From [Phialemoniopsis] sp. UDSM-2020 (lineage: Eukaryota; Ascomycota; Sordariomycetes; Thyridiales; Thyridiaceae), in NCBI GenBank assembly GCA_018873225.1, contig JAEILZ010000009.1, positions 1,293,501-1,357,500 of the forward strand: a DNA stretch of 64,000 nt, given 5' to 3'. Below are positions 1 through 11,552 of the stretch, piece by piece. Numbering within the stretch: position 1 is the stretch's first letter; each line of letters begins with the position of its first letter. The position numbers and the translations under genes are program-made. Under the pieces are notes generated by a model. That model saw only the letters and a list, made by a program, of their open reading frames with translations, searched no databases and had not been told where the DNA came from.

Positions 1-386
1 TCGAATTCCAAACCCACCTATGCGGACGTCAGGGTCCTTATCGATAAGAACCCCTAACCCTCCATACGATACCAATGTCCGCTCCTCCTGTACCACCACA
101 TGTAGGACCTGGCGCTGTTCGATACAGTCACCAAATACGAATGTAGGTGCCCCTGACATCACGCATCAAGCGTATTGATATGTCGGAGATCTGAATCTAT
201 TCTCTGTCTCTAGAATCATCGCAATCATAAGGACGCACTCAATCAGCCGATCGCCTCCCGGTCGTAATCCTTCAATGCAACTTTAGACCCCATGGATGCT
301 AACGCATTCCAGCAAGCTTGCAAATGTTCCAGTCAGTCACTGCACACGACAGGGTGTGATTTGCCATTCCTAGCCTCTGCACTCCC
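1..386. other. Region downstream of BRO1, no gene seen
   Basis: This stretch follows the BRO1 stop codon on the minus strand and presumably holds its 3' UTR and polyadenylation region. I see no coding sequence, RNA gene or clear repeat. A short telomere-like string (CCCCTAACCCTCC, near 50-62) is too short to mean anything by itself. Confidence 0.5.
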
Positions 387-3300
387 TCATTTCCAAGCAC
401 TCAGTCCAGCCCATGGATCACCGGGGTTTTGTGGTTGCTGCTGCTGTTGTTGTTGCTGATACTGCTGCTGATGAGTTGAGCCGGGCCGTGCTTGGTTGTA
501 ATAGTCATTGGCACCAGTATGGTAGGTTTGCTGAGGTCCCAGTGGGGGTGGCCCTGGAGGTGGCGGCGGAGGTACAAAGTTGGCCGGAACGAAGGAATGT
601 TGCTGCTGTTGCTGCTGCGCGGCCTGGGGGTTGCCGTACGTACTAAACGGCCTGCTCGGCTGACCAAAGCTGGTTTGCGTTGGTGGAGGAGAGGCCGGGG
701 TTGGCCTCATAGCGTTCATACCAAAGGTCGACTGAGTTGGCGGCGGTGATGCTGGGCCAGGAATACGACCGTGCGCACTCGGGTTATACGCAGCCTGGGA
801 GTGGTACTGACCAGACTGCTGCTGCTGCATATAAGACCCGGGCATGTTCCCTTGGTTGGGCGGAGGAGAGTTGGGGACCTGATACTGGCCAGCAAAGTTG
901 GTCTGGGGATATCTCGGGGCCGAGCCGGGAGAAAAGAGAGGTGCAGGGGTCGGTCGATTGGATGGCGGCTTTGGCGACGAAGACGGCTCCATTGACATCC
1001 GCTCCATGAGACCCCGCAGACGATCTCTCTCGGCCTCGGCCTGCGCGCCTTTATTCGTGGCCTTGTCTTGCTCGATTTGGTTCAGTAGCTGAGCCCCCTC
1101 GGATCTCCGGTTGTTGACGAAACTTTCCACGTTCTTCTCCAGGCTTTCCACGGTTTCCTTCATCTCCGTGTACCAATGCTTTGCACTCTGGAGTCCAGCC
1201 ACGAGGTCCAAGAATTCTTGGTACGCGCGTTTGTACTTGTGAACAGCCGAGGCTCGCTGACGCTGGATTGCCTCATACTTGCTCTGCTCTGCTCGGACGC
1301 GCTTGTCTTGCAAGAGGTTGTTGAAAGTCACCGTGAGCTCCTTCATGAGCGCAGACTGCTTGTGTGTAGCCTGTACCAGGCGGTTCTGGTGCGGTCGAAA
1401 CTTCTCAAGTTCTGATTTGAACAGTTGGCTCTCATAATTCGCGATTGACTTCTTGTTCAAAATCAAGATCTGAGAGATGTCGTCGTTGTGGACCTAGACG
1501 GCGTGTTAATACTGGGTAGCTGACCGTGATCAATGAGTGATGGAATGCTTACCTTCTCCTTGAGGTCTTTGAGAACCTGGTTCCGCTCTCGCTTGATAAG
1601 ATTCAGCTTCTTGAGAATGTCTTCAACCTTGCCGATTTGGTCCACAACACTTGGACCGCCATCATCAAAATCATCGTCCAGTAGATTTGGCTCTCCTCCA
1701 GCCGGACTGGTGATATGGCTGGACTTTCCCCGTACCTTATTGACGGCCGTTTGAAACAGGGCATCAATCTCGCCATGCTGTGCGGCTGTCCTCATCTCCT
1801 GGAACTCCTGCTCATTCTGCCGTAATTTGGCGGCAAGTTGGCCATCGCTTCGTGCTGCCTCCTCAAGAGCTTCCCTGTAATTGCGAATATCGCTTCGCAG
1901 GGTACTAGTAAGCCTTGAGCTTGGCTGTTGGGTCCACTCGTTCTCATACTTCGAACGCATCTTCTCACAAACGCTCTCTTCCATATCCAGCTGCTTCGCA
2001 CTACGGTCAAGTATTGACACAATCTTCTCCTTCTCGGACCTCAGAGTTTCAAATATTGCCGACGGGTCTTCCTGGTCAGAGACATCCACACACCAAGTCC
2101 TGAAATCCTCATCTGGGAGAATATCTTGATCGAAACCACCCTTGAGCACTTGAAGAGCCCCTGGTAGTCTCAGGTAGTCAAGACTTGCGGCCATTTCACT
2201 GTTGGCAATGTCCACACGCTCTGTTTCAGCACGAACGAGCTTGGCCTTCTCCTCGTCATACATACTCGCTGATTCGGTCACGGCCAAGGGGACAATCTTG
2301 GCGAAAAGATCCGGTCCAGTAATTCGCTGGATGTCTTGGCCGGCATACAATTCGCTCACAGGAATCGGCTTGCTTGCCGGGAGCTTCGGAACGGGCGCGA
2401 CACTAGCCTCAGCCGGGACTGTCTGGTGATAGATATAATCATTGTCCTTGGAGAGTTCCGCAAGTTTGTCTTGCACAGTAGACAAATGCCGCTTAGTGAG
2501 CTCCGCCAGAAGACCGCCAGTCTCGGCAGTGAGATTGGAGCTGGTCGGAACCGAAGAAGGGAAGCTGCTTGAGCTTCTGTAAGCGTCCCGGGCCAGACTT
2601 TCTGCCACCTGCAGGCGTGCAACAGCAACACCGTGTGAGTTTGCGTCATCATCTGCCATGGCCTGGAAATATTGGGCCATCGAATTCATGAGATTGGCTT
2701 TGATCTGTTAACGGTAAGCAACTGCGGAAAAGTGTGCGACAGATGCCTATGAATCTAATGGTTTACTTACCTGAACGAACGACAACCATACTTTCTCAAA
2801 GATAGCTTTATTCACATTTTCCTGCACGCCATCGATGGCTTGCACATACAATGTGCCAGCCTGGCTTGCCAACTTGGCAAGGAGACCGACTTTCTTTTGG
2901 TCCGCGATTTGCTTTTCGAGGAAGACCTCTTGTGCTTGAGCAAGCATGACGTTTAGGAGCGTCTTGACAGTTTCCCTGCTGAGATCCGAAGAAGGCGCGT
3001 GAAGAAAGTTCTCGTTGATATAGGCGAACATGCCGGCAGACGCCTGGAACGAGTGATAGGCAGTTTTGAGTCCAGACTCTTCTGAGCGCGTCTGGAGCGC
3101 TGCATGGCAAGATAGAACAGCGGAAATGTTGAAGATTATGGAGGCTTTTTCGAATGCGAGAGAGTATTGCGCCGTGGACTTGTGCGTAAAAGCGTCAAAC
3201 CTGGTATCAATGATTAGATATACACTCATTGCGGCCAGGGGCCATTGGCTAGTGCTTGTCTTACCAGGTGAAGGAGATTTTGATATGTTGCTCGTCGACA

Positions 3301-3542
3301 GGAAATCGGAGGTCCAATAGCTCAAGCTGTCCATAGTAACGGTAGAGTAGGTCCCTTCCAGCCGTGCTGTCTTTGCCAGCCCCCCTCATGTCTTGCCGCA
3401 ACCGGTTGAGGGCAGCACATTCTTCAGCATAGCGTTCGGGGTCGTCCCCGTACGTGTTCTGGATATAGTTCTTTAGTGGTGCAACCCAGTCAATCTCGTT
3501 GGTAGCCTTGAGAGGCACCGAAAGCATCGGCATTTGCGCCAT
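387..3542 (-). CDS. BRO1: BRO1-domain vacuolar sorting / ESCRT-III associated protein (988 aa)
   Basis: This is the fungal Bro1 protein, an endosomal adaptor that binds ESCRT-III and recruits the deubiquitinase Doa4 during multivesicular-body sorting. Four exons (3265-3542, 2771-3200, 1553-2704, 387-1493) join in frame across three GT-AG introns of 59-66 nt to give 988 codons, the usual length. The start is the ATG at 3542 (MAQMPMLSVPLK), which matches how fungal Bro1 proteins begin; the open frame upstream contains only a GTG. Residues 1 to about 390 form the BRO1 banana domain (for example GAGKDSTAGRDLLYRYYGQL and FEKASIIFNISAVLSCHAA). The middle 400-750 region is the coiled V domain. The last 200 residues are rich in Pro and Gln, with polyQ tracts near the C terminus and a GDPWAGLSAWK end. 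The paralogue PalA/Rim20 is the main alternative, but the N-terminal sequence and the polyQ/Pro tail fit Bro1 better. Confidence 0.93.
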
Positions 3543-6014
3543 TATGTCGGGTCCGCCCTCTGCCGCAGCCACTCGGTAGATATTGAACCGCGCAAGCTCG
3601 GCCTAGGAGTACAGACGGCCGGCGATAGCAAAAGTGTTGAGCAAAGTGAGCGACACTCGTTTGGTTGGCTCGGGGTGGAATAGATGGTGGAAGATGATGG
3701 AAGCTTCGTCGGTCAAAATTTGGTAGGTGTGCAGTCTCTGATCTACTCGAATCCGACAAACTTGTTCTTCGAGAAATGTGCCAGGTTCATGTCGTTGAAT
3801 GAGATCGGGTCATGAGAGCTGGCTGCCGAGAACGAGGGACACGTCGTCGTGCGGAGGTTGCGCAGCTCGGGTCAGATTGAGCGATGCACAGAGAGGAGCT
3901 GAGAATGGGGGCGAGGCGCAATCTCTAAGAGGAGAGCGAAAAGACTGTTGATCGCGCGCTGGCGCAAGAGTCATTCACGGAGTAAGCGCAGTGTTGTGAT
4001 GGGATGAGGCACTGGTGATCCAGGACCCAGGCTGTAGCCGCCCGATGATCTGGTTGCTCGAGGTGTGTCGTCAATGGTGGGGGAGAGGCGCCACTCCAGG
4101 TGGAGTCTCTGGGCGTGCCATGCGAGGGAAAGCTTAGGTACCGCCGTGTAGAGCAGTGTTTCCCCCTAAACTTCCCACTAATTCTCCGCGAAGCAAGCGC
4201 CATTTCTCAGTTGGACTCATCCATGGATCGCAATAGCCGCCCACCCAGGGAGTCCCCTGTCATGACTTGTTTCCATTGCAGATCTCGAGAAACAACAAGT
4301 GACTGAGAGGCCTTGGACCTTACACAACACAAGTTGTCTTGTAACCTTGGAAGTCTCGCAAACCATTGTCATCAAGGGGCCGAGCAAGCCCAGCAGTGTC
4401 TGCTATGCGGAAGCGCACTCAAGGAACAGCGGGCAATGTTTGGTCTCCGTCAACGCAGGCACAAGTGGCTAGATCTCCACTTCGGACCACTGAGAGCGCT
4501 CAACTTGTTCCGTATCTGCCAGACAGGTCGAGGGCTGCAGTTCTGCAACGAATGACCAGATATCGCGGCCCAACTGGGGATAGACCTAATGCATCAAGCC
4601 ACCCGTCAACACCCCAAACCCCAGACTCCCTCGCCTGGTTGGCCAGAACAGCCAGCAAGGGTGGGCACGCCAAAGAAGTTTGCTTGAGCGGCCCGTGCCT
4701 GCGAGAGTCCACTTGGTAGATCATCCGGTGCGGGAAATCATCCATCGTCCGTAGACTTTTGTGCTCTGCTCTTTTTGTTTGGCCCGCGCATCATGTTTTT
4801 GGGGGCTAGAGCAAGCCTCGGCAGAGAGATCTCAGTGAAGAGCCGACCTGCATGGCCCATTATGCGACCCAGCCCTGTGGACTACCTCCCTGAGAATGGT
4901 TCATTTGATCGACGGTCGAACACAGGTGTGGCGTTGCGAAACGAAATTCGTGAGGCCATTTGCCCGTCTTCCTGAATATTCAAAACTGCATTCGCACATT
5001 CCGGAGGCACCTTGTTGAAAAGACATACTGAGGCGCTCTGCAACTCCGTGCGCCGCTCACGCTTCGAGTATTGATCGATTCTTCCGTGCAGGGGACGGCA
5101 GTGCATCCCAGCGGCCAACAGTATCTCATCCCAGGCTTTCTCAGTGGAGAGACGAACGAGGTGTACTCGAGCCTTAGCCCAGATATGTAGACCATGGTGC
5201 GTGCTTATGCCTACCATGCTATGAGGTGAAAGCTTGATGTGCGCTGTTACTGGCCGCGGCTCTTAGTCAAGGCAGCTGTCATAACTACTTTGTCAAACAG
5301 TCAGCTTCATGTCAAGACACTAATTGAAGGATCATATATTTGAACTTATCAAGTATGTACAAGATCTTGAGCAGGATTGTTCTCTCTACAAGGTAGCAAA
5401 TTTGATGACTGTTCCTCCTGGTCGACATACCTTAAGATGAATAGCCTTGCAGGGAGACTTACAGAAGGCTGCATAAGGTAAGGTACCTTATCTTGCTTTT
5501 GACCTAAAGTAAGCTACCTAGGTATGTTCTCCATGTTTGCATCGTATCTCTTCACTTCACTAAAGTATCTTAAAAAGAGCATTGGACTTATGTGCCTTCA
5601 TGGAGCAGGTACACAAGGTTGCTCCTTCCTTGTTTCCAGCCATGCCAGGCAGTCCAGGAGAAGAGCGAGGCAGTCTACCAACTCAGGAGGTAGCTACCCC
5701 TTCAAGACGTTCCTTCCTCGCAAGAGGCCCAGGACTTATCACGCTGCTCCTTCTGTGCTGTAATCCATAATTGCCTTCTCAAGTGACTTACCTGGCGTCA
5801 AAATCCCCAACTTCCAGTGGAGGAATTATATCACGCACCACAACATTGAAGTCTTTTCTTCAAAAATTCATAATCTCTTCACGTCGAGTCTCGGCCGAGC
5901 TGTTCGCTCTGGCGGTATCTGTACCTCGTTTCATCTGCCCAATTTGTCGAAGGCTATTTCCGTTCTCGTCCTTCATTTGTTACATCCAGAGAATATCAAG
6001 CTCCTACAGGCACT
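3543..6014. other. Intergenic region between BRO1 and the zinc-finger gene
   Basis: These 2.5 kb separate two divergent genes. The short open frames here have no recognisable domains and no consistent splice pattern, so I call no gene. The part next to 3543 should contain the BRO1 promoter and 5' UTR. The part from 5440 to 5530 carries two palindromes (TAAGGTACCTTA at 5479-5490 and TACCTAGGTA at 5515-5524) set in A+T-rich sequence. Confidence 0.5.
5479..5524. repeat. Paired KpnI/AvrII-type palindromes (TAAGGTACCTTA, TACCTAGGTA)
   Basis: A 12-bp perfect palindrome at 5479-5490 is followed 24 bp later by the 10-bp palindrome TACCTAGGTA at 5515-5524. The latter recurs exactly at 13798-13807 and 51640-51649, always between genes. 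A transcription-factor site or a dispersed repeat remnant are both possible. Confidence 0.5.
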
Positions 6015-6938
6015 ATGGAGTACCACTACCACTGTCAAACTTGTGGCGAGCAATTCCCTGATGACCCAGAAGCGCGAGATATACACTGTCATGCCTTTGG
6101 TCACATGTGTCCTCCATTCGAATGCATGATGTGTCCGAGATGGTATCGATCTGGCAAAGATCTCTCGATGCACCTCGACGCATTCGACCACTGGCCTGGC
6201 AGACTACGAGCATTCCAGTGCGGAATGTGTCCTGAGTTCTTTACAAACGAGGAAACCCGTGATTGTCATGAAGTTGTCCATCATTTCTATTGTGGAGACT
6301 GTCATCGTCCGTTCTGGAATTTTCGACTGATCAACGAGGTACATATCTGGATCTGTCCCCTCCAAGGTTGAAGGTCAGTATTGACACAGACTTGAAGCAC
6401 CTAGATTCTCCCCGTCACAGCAAATGGTGCTACGACTGCCCTCTATGCGAGCTTCCTTTAGGAGTGGGCTTGACTGTTGCAGACCATGTCAGGTCGGGAG
6501 AGTGCGACAGAGCGCGGTATCGAGATAGCTGGCAGTCGCAGCACACAACAGCCCGCGAGAAGGTAGAGACTGTCACCAGAACGACGACCTACAGACAGTA
6601 CCGCTCCGAAAGATTTGAGGCCGATGAAAGGTGCTGGAATGGAACTGCGTACGAGTGTCTGCTCTGTGGCGAACTGTTCACGCATCTCTCTCAGTTGAAC
6701 CAGCACCTTCACTCGGCCAGGCGTAAGTGTTTTGCATTGGCGGCCCAGTATGTTTGTTCGTTGAAGCTCATACGACACCATAGATCGCCGAGACGTCTAC
6801 GAATGTCCCAATCGACCCTGTCCATTCGAATTTGATTCGTTGGCTGGCATCTTGGGCCATCTACAAGACGGATCCTGCAACTCTTCTTACATTGACAATG
6901 ATCTGGACTTCGAGGAGTGGGCCTTTCCGAGCTATTAA
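6015..6938 (+). CDS. Multi-finger C2H2/C2HC zinc-finger protein (267 aa)
   Basis: Three exons (6015-6338, 6398-6722, 6784-6938) give 267 residues. Zinc-finger spacing supports the joins: intron 1 (59 nt) breaks the fourth finger after INE, and splicing to HLDSPRH restores C93, C96, H109 and H115; intron 2 (61 nt) restores HSARHRRDVYECP. About seven Cys/His units are visible: C7-C10-H24-H30, C37-C40-H53-H59, C69-C72-H85-H89, C93-C96-H109-H115, a C2HC unit near 122-144, a C2H2 unit near 192-215, and a last irregular one ending GSC. The start is the first ATG (MEYHYHC), directly before the first finger. The spacing differs from classical TGEKP-linked DNA-binding arrays, so RNA or protein binding is as likely as promoter binding. 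No effector domain is seen. I do not recognise an orthologue by name; proteins of this type are common and poorly studied in Pezizomycotina. Confidence 0.8.
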
Positions 6939-6945
6939 CGTACTG

Positions 6946-7012
6946 ATGGTGAGTTGCTCGAAGTTATGTTTCCGATACTAATGCTAATTCCTATTTCGTT
7001 GCTCCACTCAGC
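6946..7012 (+). other. Possible 3' UTR intron of the zinc-finger gene
   Basis: After the stop codon at 6938 the sequence GTGAGT (6946) is followed by a branch-point-like ACTAATGC and a CTCAG acceptor near 7012. The arrangement has the length and signals of a real fungal intron but lies outside the coding region. Introns well downstream of a stop can mark a transcript for nonsense-mediated decay; here the distance is short. Confidence 0.35.
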
Positions 7013-7250
7013 CCTTCCTCCAGCAACTGCCGCCCGCCAGCAACCGTGAATTGGAGACTTCGTGCGGGGTAGGCAGTGGGATAATTGACGGAAGTCCGCG
7101 CTTGTGTAAGAGCTGAGAAAGCAGAGGAATTACGAAAAAGGGATATTGCCCGATCACAATATAGCTTTGCAAACTTTGTTTCCTAAATACCATATCTTAG
7201 CCCTATCTGTAAGCAAGAGGCTCGAGTAGATTACCTCTCACAAGAATACC

Positions 7251-8386
7251 ATGTCTTTCAACCGTGTGTACTCCCTCAACTTACAACTTTGGACCATGTT
7301 TGAGCTAATCGGTGATTAAGGCCTTGTCCGATTCGCACCAAAGAGCGACGACAATGCTGTCGTGATCGGCGAGCCAGTTCAGAGCGATATTGATGTCGGC
7401 GCTGCCGTACGGAAGGGCGAGGACGTCAAGGTCAAGGTCTTCAGCGGCACATCCGCCCTGAACCCAGGCTCGTTGACGGACCGAGTCGAGAGCATCGGGA
7501 GGATTCTGTCCCCCTTGGCCCAAGGAGAGGTCGGCACGATTAGGTGTATCGGTCTGAATGTGAATGATCCCAACTGACGGGTCGAGTCCTGGCTGAGAAT
7601 GTTACTGACGTGGCTCATAGTACCGAGGGCACGCTGAAGAAGCCAATCTGGCCATCCCCGAAGTGCCCACGTTGTTCCTGTAAGTCAAAATTGAAAACAT
7701 GCTGGATTGGGGACATCACCTCTAACAGTCGCATCCAGGAAGCCAGAAGCCGCGCTCGCCGACCCTTGGCCCGCGCCCACGATCATCCCCAAGCACACCA
7801 TCGCCGACGACAGCGCCGACTACGAGTCGGAGCTGGCCGTCATCATCGGCAAGAAGGCGCGCAACGTGAGCGAGGCCGACGCCCTCGACTACGTCCTCGG
7901 CTACACCGCCGCCAACGACGTGTCGAGCCGGACGAGCCAGTTCGCCCAGACTCAGTGGTGCTACTCCAAGGGGTTCGACGGCTCGTGCCCGCTGGGCCCC
8001 GTGCTCGTCTCGCCCAAGGTCGTTCCTGATGTCGCGGCCCTGCGTATGCGCGGTCTGAAGAATGGCAAGGTCTTGCAGGAGAGCAAGCTTGAGTGAGTCG
8101 GAATCTGCCTTAAGTTGAGGCGTCGCACAGACCGCCTTCTTCATTCCAATGAGCCTAGATCGCTAACTCCGTGAATAGTGACTTGATCTTCAATGTGTCC
8201 AAGGTAGTCAGCTTCGTATCGCAGGGCACGACATTGCAGTCCGGCACGGTGATCATCACGGGCACGCCGAGCGGCATCGGGGCGTTCAGGAACCCCAAGG
8301 AGTTCCTGCACGAGGGCGACGAGTTCGTGGTGGAGATCCTGCCGCACATCGGAAGTCTGTACAATGTCTTTGAGAACGAGAAGTAG
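7251..8386 (+). CDS. Fumarylacetoacetate hydrolase family protein (290 aa)
   Basis: Five exons (7251-7263, 7321-7559, 7621-7679, 7739-8092, 8179-8386) join in frame into 290 residues, typical of the short FAH family that includes FAHD1-type acylpyruvate hydrolase/oxaloacetate decarboxylase and bacterial catechol-pathway enzymes. Splicing restores the family core: IRCIGLN joins YRGHAEEANLAIPEVPT, then LFLKPEAALADP, and SKLDDLIFNVSKV. The metal site is visible as DYESELAVIIGK and the DALDYVLGYTAANDVSSR stretch, and the GTVIITGTPSGIG motif near the C terminus is the family signature. The first exon is only 13 nt long (MSFN plus one base), which automatic annotation often misses. The substrate cannot be read from sequence: acylpyruvates, oxaloacetate or a ring-cleavage product are all possible. 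No other aromatic-catabolism gene sits next to it, so I infer a general housekeeping hydrolase. Confidence 0.9.
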
Positions 8387-11300
8387 ACTGGAAAAGGGGC
8401 GATCCCGAATCGGAGTCCGTCCTCGCCAAGGCGATCCCGTCATTAGAGGACGGACGACGGTGGACGCTCTTAGACTGGGTCACACATTCGCAACATGGAC
8501 ATGTCGGTTTATCGTCTTGACATGGCGCAATAGTGATAGAACATGCTACATTCTCTTCAGAATACCTGACATGTTGTCAGACAAAGTCCCAATCGCTTCA
8601 AGTGACCAAATTTTGGCTATCGGCGCCCTGCAGTCTAAGCTAGAATCAACGCTGAGGGATCTTGGAGCAAAACAGGGCAGTAAATTAAGAAGCTTATGGT
8701 AGAGCCTCGAATCCATCGCCATCAAGGTCGAACGTCACCGTCTGATTTCAGTGGCGGTGAGAAAATCGGAAGCCTCTCGGGACGGAGCGCCGCTGAGGCG
8801 GTGACGGGTCAGTTGCCGATCCAATCGCGGCTTCACCGACATTTCCAGCTTTTGTCTAACGTCGAGACACAACATCGTCTCGGAAACATCAAGCTTCTCA
8901 GCGTCAAAAGAAGGCAGTCTGTCACAACTTGCCGGGTCTGTAGGTGGTCCGCCCGGAAGGGGTCCGTTCAATGGAAAGGTGGGAAGAAAAACGAACCCTC
9001 TGGCTTGGTGACCCAGATCGTTTGTGACACATCATCTTTTCCCCGCGATGATGATTTCTGTTTCCAACAAGGATGGTGCCTGTTTTCTTGGAAGAAGCTG
9101 GGTCTCCAACAGCATGAACTTGGTTGACCTGCATTAGCCGTGGTGATCGAGGAGGTCAGGGTGTTGAGCGTTGCCCTTTGGGGGCCGTTCCTCGAACGTG
9201 TAAAAAGCAATATGGCCAGGGGTCACACATGTGCCAGGTGTTGAGTCTTTTCCTCTTGAAGCAAGCAGGCCGGCAATGATTTCCCCAAATCAAGGGATGA
9301 TACAGAGACCCACAACTGAAGCAGTAAGATAGCTGTGAGTGTCTTTATGACATGTTGTAGAAGCTTCAAAAGACCTGCTGAATGATACAGAGAACGGGAA
9401 TGTCCTCATTGATGAATAGTCAAAGGCTTTGCACAGCACGAACCAAAAGAAGAACGTGGCAGGGCGGACTGATTCAGTGACGAACCTGCAAATATGGACT
9501 GGGAATGGCAACGATTTCTCCCTGGTCAGATCTTCAAATCCTCCCGATGCTCTGCAGCAAGGCCTTGCTTGAAAGTCCCAGAGTGCATATGATGATGCAC
9601 ATCCTTACTGCAGTTGAATCCACCGGTGTCCGCACCTCTCATCTCTTTATGGAACAAACGCCATATCTCGGGAAAGGGCACCATGTTGACAAGTGATCAG
9701 TCTGTGGGATCCAGCCATCGACGACATGAGTTACGGCAGATTGATTGACGAGTCCCTACCGAAGCGTCCACAATCCACCGGTCAGGGGTGCGCCCCCTTC
9801 TATGAAGGGTTTATCACAACATCTTCAGACGCTCTGCCGTGCATGGGGCGAATGACCTCATCGAATACGTGTGAATGGAATTTTGACATTCGTGATACTA
9901 TACGATTTGACCAGTAAAGATAACAGAGTGGTCGCAACGTTGAGAATAGCCAGTGAAAAAGGATTCTCAGACCAACAGGGTGGGATGAGGAACCGGCCGG
10001 TGTCGGTACTGGCAGCAACTCATCAGAGCAGATCAGCCCCGGTCGACTTGACATGTGAGATAGCTTCGCTCCGCGTGGCAGGCGACAGGACCCGGGCCAG
10101 ATGGGTCCGAAGCATGAAGCTCTCCATCATGAAGTCCAAATGGCCCCCATTCTCCAGACGACTGTCAACAGACAGGACCACACCCCGCCGATAGCTCTCC
10201 GAGCGGAAAAGGGGGATGGGCACCTTGGAGTGAGCTTTTGGGTCCGGTGACCAAGTTCGCAAGCAGATAAGCGCAGCAAGCGTCGCCGGCGATGAGGATA
10301 CTCACGGGGAGTAAGGGGTGGGCTGTGAGGGTATTGGTCCACCGGGGCCAATGACACGGAGAGGGACAACACAGTGGTGCTCTCGCTCGGCGCGCGAAGG
10401 CCTAGCGCGATATGCGAGGTCCTGTTGCAGATCATCGAATATGCAGGTCAAATGTACTTACGCACATATGTATGTCGACTGTTGCATTTTTGGGGTCACA
10501 CACACGACTGAGAGGAGGTGATTATTGCTCCTCCGTGCCATGCCATGCGGGGATAAACCCCTCCGTTGGTATCTCGTGGGCCAAGTGACTCCCTGAGGAG
10601 GGACCGTTTGCTTGCCGATTTGGTCCTGAAACCTCACAAAGCTCGAGGGCATGGCATGGGTGCGGTGGTGCATTGGCGTGCCTGTTGTTATCTCGCACAG
10701 TTTTGCCTGTTGTCTGCACGAGCACATGCAAGGACACGATTGGCGAAGCAGGCAGTCATGTCGGGCAGGGTAAACCAATAACCTGAAGGGACGAAAGCAA
10801 TACACAGCACGTTCTCACCCAAACGCCGTTGTACGATGGCTGAGGTCAAATCGTGGGACGTGATGGGTCACCGCTTGATTGTTCCCTCACGTTCCATGCT
10901 CAGACTCAAGACTCATTTTCGGCAGAGGTGTGGTGGTGTTGATTGGGCACTGACCCTTCACCGCCATGATGGGACAGATGGTGAAATGAGCAGGTCGTGC
11001 ACTTTCGTATGAAGTCCGATCCACATTTGTGACGGACACTTGCCCGTGTGTCCATGGTTCCATTGTTGCTGCGAGGTAGGGAGGCGGCGCCCGCCGAGGC
11101 GGAGTCCCAGCAGGGCGGGGATGGATGGATATGGATATGTTTGTTGTTTGGAGAAGAGAGGATGACAAGAAATTGTATCCCCGCCTACAGTTAGGCAACT
11201 GGATTTGGCCGTTCCCAGATGGTTGGAAGCTCGGGTTGATATTACCGCTAGCCAGGATCGATTTCTTCCACTAGGACAGGTGAAGTAAGGTGGAAGCCGT

Positions 11301-11402
11301 TGGGCAGCTTCATCGAACCATGCAAGGAGAAACGTCACCATCCCGCAAGCGGGGCTGGTGTCCATCAGATCCTCAGTGTTTCAGCTTATTTCCCTCGAGA
11401 TG

Positions 11403-11424
11403 TACAGGTACAGGTACAGGTACT
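11403..11424. repeat. Short tandem repeat (TACAGG)n
   Basis: Three head-to-tail copies of TACAGG followed by a partial fourth lie in intergenic DNA. It is a simple microsatellite with no assigned role. Confidence 0.6.
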
Positions 11425-11537
11425 GTGCATGGCTTCTTTGCCAATGACTTTCGGTATCTCCCCGCATTGAGATCACATCCACGAGACTCGTCGGAGTGAG
11501 CAGAAACCATGCTCGCATTCGTTGGGACGGACAAGAC

Positions 11538-11552
11538 GTGTGTGTGTGTGTG
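11538..11552. repeat. GT dinucleotide microsatellite
   Basis: An uninterrupted run of about seven GT units lies in the gene-free region. It is a simple repeat with no inferred function. Confidence 0.6.

Noticed and set aside
6339..6373. Shorter 35-nt version of intron 1 of the zinc-finger gene
   Set aside because: In frame, but below the minimal intron length and it would disrupt the Cys/His spacing of finger four; the 59-nt version ending at 6397 restores it.
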